Of a DNA stretch of 54,341 nucleotides, positions 41,921-50,926 are shown in pieces. The DNA is from Candidatus Margulisiibacteriota bacterium (GTDB lineage Bacteria; Margulisbacteria; WOR-1; JAKLHX01; JBAZKV01): contig JBAZKV010000011.1 in assembly GCA_041650635.1 (NCBI GenBank), positions 1 through 54,341 on the forward strand, given 5' to 3'. Numbering within the stretch: the first letter of the stretch is position 1; each line of letters begins with the position of its first letter. Below the pieces are notes generated by a model. It saw nothing but the letters and a program-made list of their open reading frames with translations. It had not been told where the DNA came from and ran no database searches. Made by a program: the position numbers and the translations under genes.

Positions 41921-42599
41921 CCCTCAACTCGTTTATAACCACCCATTCTCCGGGCGATCTTTGATATTTCCAGCATTTCCAACCATTTCTTGGCTTATGG
42001 GCAACTGCAACGGCAGCTTTAGATGGGGAATTATAAAGCCTGCCTTTATATCGTATTTTTCCGCTTCGAATAACATTTGCCCGGTATGTAGTTCCCTTAT
42101 ATACATATTTAATATTGAATGTTTTATTTGTATATTCCTTAAGAATTGGATATCGACCTTTCGCTTTTTTTCTCACTTGCTTAATTCTGATTTTATTCCC
42201 GTAGATCAATTGGTCTTCTATGTTCCTGTTGTATTGCCATACTTGCCGCCCGAATTGCTTCTTTAGATCTTCCGCCCTATAGAATTTTGTTTTTTGCCTA
42301 TTCCCTTTAGGGTCAGCAATGCGCAGCACTAAAGCTTCGAGTTCTTTAATGTGTTCATCCTTGAGAGTAATATAGACACTGAACCTGTCCCATGCATTAG
42401 CATGTCTATCTTTCCTGTGTTGGTTCAGCCTCGTGATCAGATTATTTGATGCAATACCGACATAAGAAAGTTTATTCTTTCTATATAGCGCATATACGCC
42501 ATGCCTTCCTTTAATAAATCTTCTGATTGTATCCTGAAAACTTTCCAGCGCGTCACGAGATATGTCTTCAAGATACTGGCAAACAAGTTGCTTAGACAT
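41916..42599 (-). CDS. GIY-YIG nuclease domain protein with RAMA-like C-terminus
   Basis: The 227-aa protein has an N-terminal GIY-YIG fold: GVYALYR (34-40), YVGIASN (46-52), R57 as the conserved Arg, and an ELEALVLRI helix with the likely catalytic Glu. The C-terminal 60 residues (YKGTTYRANVIRSGKIRYKG, RLYNSPSKAAVAV, NGWKCWKY) resemble the RAMA domain found with restriction and modification enzymes and thought to bind modified DNA. ATG 42599 follows AAGGAGG. It lies 45 bp downstream of hsdR. A modification-dependent nuclease is a reasonable inference. Confidence 0.78.
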   Translation of the reverse strand: MSKQLVCQYLEDISRDALESFQDTIRRFIKGRHGVYALYRKNKLSYVGIASNNLITRLNQHRKDRHANAWDRFSVYITLKDEHIKELEALVLRIADPKGNRQKTKFYRAEDLKKQFGRQVWQYNRNIEDQLIYGNKIRIKQVRKKAKGRYPILKEYTNKTFNIKYVYKGTTYRANVIRSGKIRYKGRLYNSPSKAAVAVAHKPRNGWKCWKYQRSPGEWVVINELRV

Positions 42600-42644
42600 A
42601 TAGCCTCCTTATTTTACAAACTCATTATTTTCTTCTACTATTCA

Positions 42645-45617
42645 TTATTCACTCAACCTCTTATAAACTTTTTTAAGCATGTAGTCTTTCACAACCGATG
42701 CGAACGCTTTATCATCCATTATTTTATTAAAGATATCCTGATTCTGATCCATGCGCTCGACCAATTTATCACCGAACATATCATCAAAACCATACTTAAA
42801 ATTGTCTATGGTGTTGTTTTTTGCCTGAACTCCAAGCTTTTCATCAAGGACCATCTCTTCCTCTATCTGGTCAAAGAAGAGTTTATCCGCTTCAGTAAAA
42901 TCAGTCCCGAAACGGTCATTTAGAAGTTTTATTATTTCAGATAAATGCGCGTATTCTTCTTTATCCTCTTTCGTGCCTGCTTCGGACATCGGCTTTATCG
43001 CCGCCCCTGAATCTTTTTGCAGTTCGATCTTCCCTTCGGTGATTTTTTGCAGGCGGTAATATTCAAGCGCGACCTCATCATCAAGGTGGTATCGCGACCC
43101 GTTTTCTCTTGGAGGCAGTTTTTTAAGCAAATATCTTGAATAGGTATAATACTTCTCAAGATCGATATCCTGAAATGGGATTATTTGCGATAAAAACGCG
43201 TACAACCTGATAAAAACCCCAAGGGTGTTTTCGAAATCATCTTTTTGCCCTTCATCTTCGATTGCTTCAAATCTGGCTACTGCAATATCTACAAGAGCGT
43301 TTAACTGCGCATGTTCGTTCTTTGTGTGTAATTTCTTATTTTTATAGAATACAGAACAAAAAGCATCAACATCCGGCTTGAGAACGACCTGAAACGAATC
43401 GATCTTTGTTTTAAGATCATATAGCTTGTTCGGGTCGGTCGTTTCGGTCAATTGTGTCTGCTCATAGTACGGTTGGAAAGCCGCCAAAATGTCATCTCTT
43501 TTATTTACAAAATCAAGAACAAATGTATCCTCTTTACCAGGGCATGTCCTGTTAAGCCGGCTTAATGTCTGGACCGCTTTTACGCCATCAAGCCGTTTAT
43601 CAACATACATAGTATGTAAAAGCGGTTGATCATAGCCGGTCTGATATTTCTCAGCGACAAGCAGTATCTGATATTCAGCACCCGCAAATTTGTTAGGCAA
43701 TTCCTTTTCTCCGAATCCGTTCATCCTAGCCTCTGTATATTCGGGGGGTATACCATCAAGCAAAACCTTTCCGGAAAATGCGACAAGCGCTTTGATATCT
43801 TTATAACCCTTCTCCGCAAGATACCTGTCAAATTCATGTTTGTAACGCACGACATGTTCGCGCGAGGCAGTAACCACCATTGCTTTTGCCTTGCCGCCTA
43901 TCTTTTTCATGGTTACCTGTCTGAAATGCTCGATAATCACTTCCGTTTTCTGAGCCAGGTTATAAGGATGCAGGGTTAAGAACCTTGCAATTGCTATAGC
44001 AGCTTTCTTTTTATTAACATTCGGGTCTTCTTCAATTTTTTTTGAAAGCTGAAAAAACAACTGATATGTCGTATAGTTTTCAAGCACATCAAGAATAAAG
44101 CCTTCCTCAATGGCTTGCCTCATCGAGTAAAGATGAAATGGCAGCGGTTTGCCATCAATCCCTTTTTGTCCAAATACTTCCATTGTTTTTGCTTTCGGTG
44201 TCGCAGTAAACGCAAAGAAACTTAAATTCTTCTGCGGACCTCTTTTTTGCATCAGATCTCGAATCTCATCTTCCGTATCTTCTTCTGCCGTATCATCGCT
44301 TACCGGCTCTTTATCGTCGACGGAACCAAGAACATGCTTCATCTTTGTTGCTGATTCACCGCCTTGTGAACTATGCGCCTCATCAACTATCACGGCATAA
44401 TTGCGCTTTGGAAGATCTTTAACTTTATCCAGAACAAAAGGAAACTTTTGCAACGTGGTAATGATAATATTTGTTCCACCAGTCAATGCTTTTGCTAATT
44501 GAGTCGAATCCTTGTCTATCTTTTCCACTACTCCGGTTTTGTGCTCAAATTGGTAGATTGTATCCTGTAATTGTTTATCAAGCACAACACGGTCCGTAAT
44601 AACTATTACTGAATTAAATATACGTTTATCGTCTTGATTATGTAAGCCGGAAAGCCTATACGCCAGCCAGGCAATAGAGTTGCTCTTTCCACTTCCGGCA
44701 CTATGTTGGATAAGGTAATTTTTGCCGGCGCCATTTTGAAGCGCGTCCGCGGACAATTTCCGAACTGAATCAAGCTGATGATAACGTGGAAAGATCATAT
44801 TCTCTTTTTTTATTTTTCTGCCTTCAAAAGCAATTTCGAGCAGCTCAAGATGGATAAATCTTCCCAATATATCAATCCAACTGTCTTTAATCAAGATTTC
44901 TTCCCATAAATAAGAGGACTTGTGGCCTTTAGGATTTGGAGGATTTCCTGCACCCATGTTATGACCTTTATTGAAAGGCAAATACTTTGTTTTACTGCCT
45001 TGAATACGAGTGGTCATATAAACCTCATCGGTATCAACTGCAAAGTGTACAAGCGCGCGTTTCTTAAATTGGAACAGAAGATCTCTGTCATCCCTGTCGT
45101 ACTTATATTGTCGTTTGGCATCATCAACATTCTGACCGGTAAAAGGGTTCTTTAGCTCAATTGTCGCGACAGGAAGCCCATTTACAGACAAAACCATGTC
45201 AATTGATCGCTCATCTCTTGTGCTGAAATGGACCTGACGGGTCACTGTAAGGATATTTTTGTCGTATAGTTTCTGTGTTTCAGGGTTCAGTCCGCTAACC
45301 GGCCTGAAATATGCGAGTTTAAACTTTTTTCCGTAATCCGTAATGCCATTACGCAGGCAATCAAGCATTCCACGTGTATCAAGCTCCTGATTAAGGCGAT
45401 ATAACAACTTCTTTTCTATATCTGTCCCATGAATCTTTGTTAAGCTATCCCATTCGTCTTTTTGAGTACTTTTGATAAAACCGAACAAGACTTTTGTATC
45501 AAGGGCAAGTTCACGGTTAAAGTCGTCCTTATTCCCTTGAACATATCCACCCTTATGTTCATCAAGCAGACTTTGCTCAATTTCCTCTTCAAATTTCTTT
45601 TCGTTAATAATATTCAT
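42645..45617 (-). CDS. hsdR: Type I restriction endonuclease subunit R
   Basis: Translocase and nuclease subunit that cuts unmethylated DNA with HsdM and HsdS. The 990 aa start with the HsdR N-terminal nuclease domain, with the PD-(D/E)xK residues in SIDMVLSVNGLPVATIELKN (about 138-157). The superfamily 2 helicase part has Walker A HSAGSGKSNSIAWL, DEAH in IVDEAHSSQGG and FAFTATPK. Motif VI-like AVQTLSRLNRTCPGKED is present. Subunit length is normal and no frameshift is seen. A TATGAT box 11 nt before the ATG may give hsdR its own promoter. Confidence 0.95.
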   Translation of the reverse strand: MNIINEKKFEEEIEQSLLDEHKGGYVQGNKDDFNRELALDTKVLFGFIKSTQKDEWDSLTKIHGTDIEKKLLYRLNQELDTRGMLDCLRNGITDYGKKFKLAYFRPVSGLNPETQKLYDKNILTVTRQVHFSTRDERSIDMVLSVNGLPVATIELKNPFTGQNVDDAKRQYKYDRDDRDLLFQFKKRALVHFAVDTDEVYMTTRIQGSKTKYLPFNKGHNMGAGNPPNPKGHKSSYLWEEILIKDSWIDILGRFIHLELLEIAFEGRKIKKENMIFPRYHQLDSVRKLSADALQNGAGKNYLIQHSAGSGKSNSIAWLAYRLSGLHNQDDKRIFNSVIVITDRVVLDKQLQDTIYQFEHKTGVVEKIDKDSTQLAKALTGGTNIIITTLQKFPFVLDKVKDLPKRNYAVIVDEAHSSQGGESATKMKHVLGSVDDKEPVSDDTAEEDTEDEIRDLMQKRGPQKNLSFFAFTATPKAKTMEVFGQKGIDGKPLPFHLYSMRQAIEEGFILDVLENYTTYQLFFQLSKKIEEDPNVNKKKAAIAIARFLTLHPYNLAQKTEVIIEHFRQVTMKKIGGKAKAMVVTASREHVVRYKHEFDRYLAEKGYKDIKALVAFSGKVLLDGIPPEYTEARMNGFGEKELPNKFAGAEYQILLVAEKYQTGYDQPLLHTMYVDKRLDGVKAVQTLSRLNRTCPGKEDTFVLDFVNKRDDILAAFQPYYEQTQLTETTDPNKLYDLKTKIDSFQVVLKPDVDAFCSVFYKNKKLHTKNEHAQLNALVDIAVARFEAIEDEGQKDDFENTLGVFIRLYAFLSQIIPFQDIDLEKYYTYSRYLLKKLPPRENGSRYHLDDEVALEYYRLQKITEGKIELQKDSGAAIKPMSEAGTKEDKEEYAHLSEIIKLLNDRFGTDFTEADKLFFDQIEEEMVLDEKLGVQAKNNTIDNFKYGFDDMFGDKLVERMDQNQDIFNKIMDDKAFASVVKDYMLKKVYKRLSE

Positions 45618-45687
45618 ATTGCAAATCTATCATATAATAGGTTATACTGTATGCAGGCTTTACCAAGTAGAGCCGTCGGCATTTCTT

Positions 45688-45718
45688 AAGAGTTGTTGGC
45701 CCGAAACTAACAGCTCTT
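45688..45718. repeat. Hairpin between hsdR and the upstream small gene
   Basis: AAGAGTTGTT (45688-45697) pairs with AACAGCTCTT (45709-45718), 10 bp with one wobble in plus-strand RNA and one mismatch in minus-strand RNA. It starts right after the stop of the minus-strand 151-aa gene, but no T-run follows in that direction, so it may stabilise or attenuate the transcript and not end it. Confidence 0.5.
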
Positions 45719-45719
45719 T

Positions 45720-46175
45720 TCAATTTATAAGCTCCTTCAACTTATCATCTGTTATCGGCACGCATTTTCGTTTTTGTTTCTCATACATCTTGGTATGGTC
45801 TCTGCCAAAATCAAAAAAACTTCCAATCTGCATCTTGCCGGTTCCCGGACGAACTCGCAAATACATTACACAGTCAAGATCAACACAAAAGACGGCGATT
45901 GAACCCGAGTCAGGTTCATGCATTACCTCAATATCAACCTCTTCATTTAAAATAGGTTTAATGAAGTTCATCTTTTTTGCTCTTCTTTTGCTAAATCTCC
46001 CTTTCTTGCTTAGTTCACTTAGAGGCTCAAAAAATATATGGTCAAATGATTTATCATCAAATAAAATAGGTATTCCGCGTAAAGACAATGTTTCGCCATT
46101 AACAAAGTTTGTCATATATTCTTGCCTATAATCATCTTCCGAATCATGGATAACGACTTCAACGCTTTTTCGCAT
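45720..46175 (-). CDS. Small basic protein of unknown function, possible BECR-fold nuclease
   Basis: From ATG 46175 it has 151 aa; a GTG at 46181 is also possible. GGAGAA lies 8-10 nt before the ATG. The N-terminal part is acidic and the middle strongly basic (GRFSKRRAKKMNFIKPI). The order FDHIFFEPLSE, basic helix, VDIEVMHEPDSGSIAVF, YLRVRPGTGKMQIGSFFDF is reminiscent of phage-type BECR (barnase-EndoU-ColicinE5-RelE) domain proteins. I give this low weight. It overlaps the DUF3800 gene by 17 bp, so the two are a coupled pair inside the type I restriction locus. Confidence 0.6.
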   Translation of the reverse strand: MRKSVEVVIHDSEDDYRQEYMTNFVNGETLSLRGIPILFDDKSFDHIFFEPLSELSKKGRFSKRRAKKMNFIKPILNEEVDIEVMHEPDSGSIAVFCVDLDCVMYLRVRPGTGKMQIGSFFDFGRDHTKMYEKQKRKCVPITDDKLKELIN

Positions 46176-46881
46176 TTTCACTTCTCCAGATAAACATATT
46201 GAATTTTTCCTCGCTTAGAGGAGTGCTTATTACAAGTTTTGATCTGCCTAGTTTTTCCCTTAAATACTTAACGATGCCGTACTTAATTGTATTCCTGGGA
46301 TGATCATTTGCCGCATAGCCAACCATCCCCGTAAAATAATCCGCAACTTGCAATAATATGTTTTCATGAGAATTATACGCCTGCAAATGCGCAATACTGC
46401 ATTGCTTTCTATGCAAAAGGATATAGCTTTCCAGATATGAATGCAGCGCTCGCGCGCGGTTCTTGTCCCTCGTCGGCTTCTTATCTAAAAATATATAGTA
46501 TTGCTTACAATCCAGTAATTTTTGCCGGAGCATTAAATTGTAAAACTTGAAAAACGCCAGTTCTTTGTCTTCGTTATGAAATTGCGCATAATCCAAACCT
46601 TTTTTGTTTACGATAATGCAGCGAAAACCGATTCTTTCATCGGAAACAAAGTAATCAATCAACGACTTATACAATTCAAGGTAGCGATCACTCGTTTTTG
46701 ACCACTTTAATTCGTATGAGAAATTATTACTGGCAAATATTCCTTTGATCTTACTGACAATCTCTATCTTTTGATCCCGTGGTATTATCAATGCGCCTAT
46801 GACCATTTTTTGAGAATCCGTGTTTTCAACACGGGATTCATCACAGTAAATATTATATTTTGGCAATAAAATATCGACCAT
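46159..46881 (-). CDS. DUF3800 domain protein
   Basis: A 240-aa protein with the two DUF3800 hallmarks: N-terminal YNIYCDESR (about residues 9-17) and C-terminal LLQVADYFTGMVGYA (about 176-190). YYIFLDKKPT lies between them. The arrangement of acidic residues (CDES, FLDKK, VADYF) resembles an RNase H-like fold, and DUF3800 proteins are frequent in mobile and defence regions, though their activity is not established. ATG 46881 follows AAAGAG. It lies 6 bp after the upstream gene and overlaps the next. Confidence 0.85.
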   Translation of the reverse strand: MVDILLPKYNIYCDESRVENTDSQKMVIGALIIPRDQKIEIVSKIKGIFASNNFSYELKWSKTSDRYLELYKSLIDYFVSDERIGFRCIIVNKKGLDYAQFHNEDKELAFFKFYNLMLRQKLLDCKQYYIFLDKKPTRDKNRARALHSYLESYILLHRKQCSIAHLQAYNSHENILLQVADYFTGMVGYAANDHPRNTIKYGIVKYLREKLGRSKLVISTPLSEEKFNMFIWRSENAKKR

Positions 46882-46887
46882 TTCTCT

Positions 46888-47523
46888 TTACGTCTCCACC
46901 TTCTCAGTTGCTTTAGTAGATTTTGTATATTTATGCTTACAATTAAAGAGATTATTTATCAATTCCAAAACGGACCATTCCCTCAACAATTCCTCCCTTT
47001 TTGACAAGAATTTCTCTTTTATTCTGCTAATGACTTCCGGCCTAATGAATGAAATCTCTCCCATTATCCGGTAAATTTCTAATGGCCCTTTAATTCCGCC
47101 CTTTTCATTGCATTCAGTAATCAAGCGAATATAATGCTCATAAAACAAGTTGAATATATCGATGTCGTCAAGATCAACATAAGAGTAATTGTCGTTCAAT
47201 ATTTCCAGCATTTTAGTGTTATTATATTTCACCAATTTCAAATACTCATTAGAGATATCAATTGTTTTGTCAACCTCACCATCTGCGCACTCTTTTCCCA
47301 AAAACACTTTATCCCCAGCATCTAGAGTGTTCTTGCTTAGTTCAATCGCCTTTTCACTAAGCGAGATATGCCAGCGCATCGGTCCATAGAGTTTTTTAAT
47401 CTGCTCTTCCAAAAATCGTTTGCTTTCTTTATATTCATTTTGTTTCCAAACACAAATCTGAGTAATAATAGCTGACGTAATGCCACCCCCCAAAAAACTC
47501 ACAATAAGAGTTGTAGCATCCAT
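46888..47523 (-). CDS. N-terminally anchored helical protein of unknown function
   Basis: A 211-aa protein with one short N-terminal hydrophobic segment (TTLIVSFLGGGITSAIITQI, residues 4-23) followed by a helical cytoplasmic part. The segment after the anchor, QIKKLYGPMRWHISL, looks conserved, but I cannot place the family. Its gene starts 5 bp after the hsdS stop, with GGGGGT as ribosome binding site overlapping the end of hsdS, so it is part of the hsd transcript. Confidence 0.75.
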   Translation of the reverse strand: MDATTLIVSFLGGGITSAIITQICVWKQNEYKESKRFLEEQIKKLYGPMRWHISLSEKAIELSKNTLDAGDKVFLGKECADGEVDKTIDISNEYLKLVKYNNTKMLEILNDNYSYVDLDDIDIFNLFYEHYIRLITECNEKGGIKGPLEIYRIMGEISFIRPEVISRIKEKFLSKREELLREWSVLELINNLFNCKHKYTKSTKATEKVET

Positions 47524-47528
47524 TTCTT

Positions 47529-48854
47529 TTACCCCCTCACATCAATCTTTCCCGTAACCACTTCAGAAATCAAAGCCGTCCGGAATTCTTTTAACAGGTC
47601 TATGGATTTCTGCTCTCTGACAATTTGCAAGTCGATTTGTTCGGTTTTTTGATCAAGAAAGATGGCAATGTCTTTCTGTTCTTTCAATGAGGGAATAGGT
47701 ATTAATGCGTTACTAAGTGCATAGTTGCTTAAGCCATACCGTGTAACGCCAGAAGCTTCGATCTTAAACTGATAGTTAATACAATTTGCATATAACAAAT
47801 AGAAAAGGAATTTTCCGTTCATTAAGTTCGAAAAAGGACGAATCAGGGCTAGATGATATCCACAAATCAAATTTGGAAGCTCCGATGCCACATAAGCCGG
47901 AATAGCAATATCCATCCAGTCTTCTGAATCTTTAGTCACAAGAACATCACCGATTCTCAATTGAAAGTTTTGTATTTCTTCCGATGTAGCAGATGCTTCC
48001 ATAAAATCTAATTCTGGCGATATTATGTCATTGTAATATACGTTAACATAATTGCAGAGACGAACCAATACTTCGCCTTCCTCAGTTTTTTTATTTACGC
48101 TGCTGAACTTAACCGAAGCATTATACTTTATCTTTTTTATCACCCAAGGCCTCGACACCTTCCCTAACCACTCAACCCCAGAATCTTTCACTCCCACATG
48201 TGGATCAATGCCTTTTGTCACCGCCTTATTAATGATCGCTGACCGTTCTTCCTTGAGAAGTTCAATCATGTGCTCTTTTTTGGCGATTAAACCGTCAATC
48301 TGGACAGTTTTAAAGTCAAGGAATTTGCCGATCTGCTCTTGTTCTTCATCAGAGCATTTTGGAATGAAGAAGGAACGAAACTTGCTTGTATCGACAGAAG
48401 GCACAGCTCCCGGGTTACAACACCATTCCATTCGAATCAAACACATGAGGTAATAATAATATTTCAAACCCGCGGATCCATTGTCTGGAATAATTGCCAT
48501 CATATTATTATCAACAAGACAATCACAATCACTAATTTTACGATGGTTTTTCTTGAGAGCTTCTCCTATTTTAGCCAAGAGAATAGAATTGCGCGGAACA
48601 ATATTCCATTTATTTATTCTAACATCGGACATATCGACATAATTATTTGCGCTATCAATATAGATCCCTGACGTGTTTATGTCGCTACATTTATAGAAAG
48701 GCAATTCACCCTCCTGTCTCCCCTGAAGTTCATCAGGAAAGCCGTTGCCTGAAACGACATCAAATACAAAACGAGTACGAATAGTGTCCCAATGGTTTGG
48801 AATTTCACCAATATATTCTGTTTTTGAATCTTTATAAGCAGAATACCGTTTCAT
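47529..48854 (-). CDS. hsdS: Type I restriction specificity subunit S
   Basis: Recognises the bipartite DNA target for methylation and restriction. The 441 aa show the two-repeat layout. The first target-recognition domain begins EYIGEIPNHWDTIRTRFVF and ends with the coiled-coil helix DFKTVQIDGLIAKKEHMIELLKEERSA. The second begins GVEWLGKVSRPWVIKKI and ends with FLDQKTEQIDLQIVREQKSIDLLKEFRTALISEVVTGKIDVR. Each repeat contains the LKEQ/SDEEQ-type junction (CSDEEQEQIGKFL and LKEQKDIAIFL). It overlaps hsdM by 4 bp. Confidence 0.95.
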   Translation of the reverse strand: MKRYSAYKDSKTEYIGEIPNHWDTIRTRFVFDVVSGNGFPDELQGRQEGELPFYKCSDINTSGIYIDSANNYVDMSDVRINKWNIVPRNSILLAKIGEALKKNHRKISDCDCLVDNNMMAIIPDNGSAGLKYYYYLMCLIRMEWCCNPGAVPSVDTSKFRSFFIPKCSDEEQEQIGKFLDFKTVQIDGLIAKKEHMIELLKEERSAIINKAVTKGIDPHVGVKDSGVEWLGKVSRPWVIKKIKYNASVKFSSVNKKTEEGEVLVRLCNYVNVYYNDIISPELDFMEASATSEEIQNFQLRIGDVLVTKDSEDWMDIAIPAYVASELPNLICGYHLALIRPFSNLMNGKFLFYLLYANCINYQFKIEASGVTRYGLSNYALSNALIPIPSLKEQKDIAIFLDQKTEQIDLQIVREQKSIDLLKEFRTALISEVVTGKIDVRG

Positions 48855-50866
48855 ATATTAAGAACCTCTCCTAACAGCCCTTCTGTTTCTTTTTCAAGAT
48901 CAATAATATCTTTACGGATTTCTTCAAGATTGCGTAGCGGCTTGTATTTATAAAACTCTTTCGTGAAATTGATCTCATATCCGATTTTATCTTTGCTCCT
49001 ATCCATCCATGCGTCCGGCACATGAGGCAGCACCTCACGCTTGAAATATTCGTCGATATCATCCTTCAACGGCACGTTTTCACAATCTCTTAAGTCAGAA
49101 TCCGGCTCCGGCTTCCCGTCCTTGTCTAAACACACATCAGCAGTTTCGTCACGATCCGACAATGCTTCAATGATCGCATTTGCAATAGGAGCTTTCAGTT
49201 CTAACCCTGCCTTATCTAATGTGGAATCAATTAATTTTTCAAATTTATCCCTATTTTTATATATCTTTGTGCCATCGATCTTTGATAAAACATCCTTTAT
49301 CTGTTGTTGCAACTTTTTCGTTTCCTCAATCTCCGCAATACCTTCCTTGCCCTTTTTCTTTGATTTAGCAAGGCTAATAAAAGCGGTTTCTTGCTCTAAT
49401 CGATCAATTCGTTCCTTTGCTGCCTGAAAGTTCAGCCGCAATGACCGCTCGACAGTTACGCGGGTATATCCAAAATATTCGTTAGAAAATATCTTGCAGA
49501 ATTCGCCTGTCTTGAATCCACCGTATATCTTTGTAATTTGTGATATTTGCTCATCACCGATCTCATTACGTTTATTGCCAAGACTTTTTGTCATTTTCTG
49601 AAAGAAACTTGTTGCATTAACAAATTGGATCTTGCCTTTGCGTTCCTTGTCTTTTCGGTTTGTGACTATCCAGATATAGGTCGATATCCCGGTGTTATAA
49701 AAAAGCTGGTTCGGCATAGCAACTACAGCTTCAAGCATGTCATTTTCAATGATCCATCTGCGAATTTCACTTTCTCCACTTCCCGCGCCACCTGTAAACA
49801 TTGGGGAACCGTTGAATATAATGGCTATACGCGACCCGCCATTCTCCGGCTTCATTTTTGATATCATGTGCTGAAGAAACAAGAATGATCCATCGTTAAT
49901 TCTAGGAAGTCCGGCTCCAAAGCGGCCGCTCATGCCAAGTGTTTCATATTCCCACTCTATCTGTTCCTGTATTTTTTTCCATTCCACACCAAAAGGCGGA
50001 TTTGATAACATATAATCAAAATGATCCTGCTTGAAGCCATCCTCTGTGAATGAATTGCCGAATGCTACGTGATCTGTGTTTTGTCCTTTTATGAGCATAT
50101 CAGAATTGCATATCGCATATGATTCGGGGTTCAATTCTTGTCCAAAGACACGCAAATCAGCATCAGGATTAAGCTCCCTTAAATATTCTTCAGCTACCGA
50201 TAACATTCCTCCAGTCCCGCATGCAGGATCATAGAGAGTCTTAACGATGCCTTTCGTAGTTAGTATCTTCTTGTCATTTAAGAACAGCAGATTCACCATG
50301 AGCCGTATTACTTCGCGCGGTGTAAAATGTTCTCCGGCCGTTTCATTGGACAGGTCAGCAAATTTTCTAATGAGCTCTTCGAAGATATAGCCCATCTCAA
50401 TGTTTTGGACTTTACCGGGATGCAGATCAACCGAAGCAAATTGAATGACTATTTGATACAGCAGATTGGCCTTATCGAGTCGTGTTATTTGGGAATCAAA
50501 TTCAAAGTGTTCGAGGATTTCCCTGGCGTTTTTTGAAAAGCCGTTAATATAATTACGCAAATTAGCTGCGATATCATATTGATCCGCTGTCAATCTCTGA
50601 AAGTCGTATTTACTTTTATTGTAAAATGACAGGTTCGCCTTTTTCTTGAGCACTTTTTCCGCAGCTTCTGGCGATAGCTTTCGGCTTCTAATTTCGGGAA
50701 GGAATGACAGAACTCTTTGTTTTGTTGGCTCAAGGACACAATCAAGTCGACGTAAAACTGTTAAAGGGAGAATTACTTTTCCGTACTCGGACTGCTTATA
50801 ATCTCCACGCAAAAGATCAGCTATGCTCCAAATAAAATTGGCTTGGTCTTTGAAATTAGAGATCAT
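48851..50866 (-). CDS. hsdM: Type I restriction-modification DNA methyltransferase subunit M
   Basis: N6-adenine methyltransferase subunit. The 671-aa protein has an N-terminal HsdM helical domain, SAM motif I DPACGTGGMLSVAEE and catalytic motif NPPFGVEWK (family NPPF). The MPNQLFYNTGISTYIWIVTNRK segment follows. It is longer than the roughly 500-aa norm through an Arg/Lys/Glu-rich C-terminal part with long helices. ATG 50866 lacks a clear Shine-Dalgarno sequence; a TACGAT box lies 7 nt upstream. First gene of the restriction operon, 60 bp after the patatin gene. Confidence 0.95.
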   Translation of the reverse strand: MISNFKDQANFIWSIADLLRGDYKQSEYGKVILPLTVLRRLDCVLEPTKQRVLSFLPEIRSRKLSPEAAEKVLKKKANLSFYNKSKYDFQRLTADQYDIAANLRNYINGFSKNAREILEHFEFDSQITRLDKANLLYQIVIQFASVDLHPGKVQNIEMGYIFEELIRKFADLSNETAGEHFTPREVIRLMVNLLFLNDKKILTTKGIVKTLYDPACGTGGMLSVAEEYLRELNPDADLRVFGQELNPESYAICNSDMLIKGQNTDHVAFGNSFTEDGFKQDHFDYMLSNPPFGVEWKKIQEQIEWEYETLGMSGRFGAGLPRINDGSFLFLQHMISKMKPENGGSRIAIIFNGSPMFTGGAGSGESEIRRWIIENDMLEAVVAMPNQLFYNTGISTYIWIVTNRKDKERKGKIQFVNATSFFQKMTKSLGNKRNEIGDEQISQITKIYGGFKTGEFCKIFSNEYFGYTRVTVERSLRLNFQAAKERIDRLEQETAFISLAKSKKKGKEGIAEIEETKKLQQQIKDVLSKIDGTKIYKNRDKFEKLIDSTLDKAGLELKAPIANAIIEALSDRDETADVCLDKDGKPEPDSDLRDCENVPLKDDIDEYFKREVLPHVPDAWMDRSKDKIGYEINFTKEFYKYKPLRNLEEIRKDIIDLEKETEGLLGEVLNI

Positions 50867-50926
50867 AAGTATAATCGTATTTTAGCACCCTAAGCGGGGT
50901 TAATCAAAAGAGGAATAATTAAGATC

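Noticed and set aside
36757..50866. CRISPR array or CBASS/Thoeris components in the defence-like region
   Set aside because: No direct-repeat/spacer pattern, CD-NTase, TIR or cas-like protein was found. The patatin outside this region has no partner synthase.
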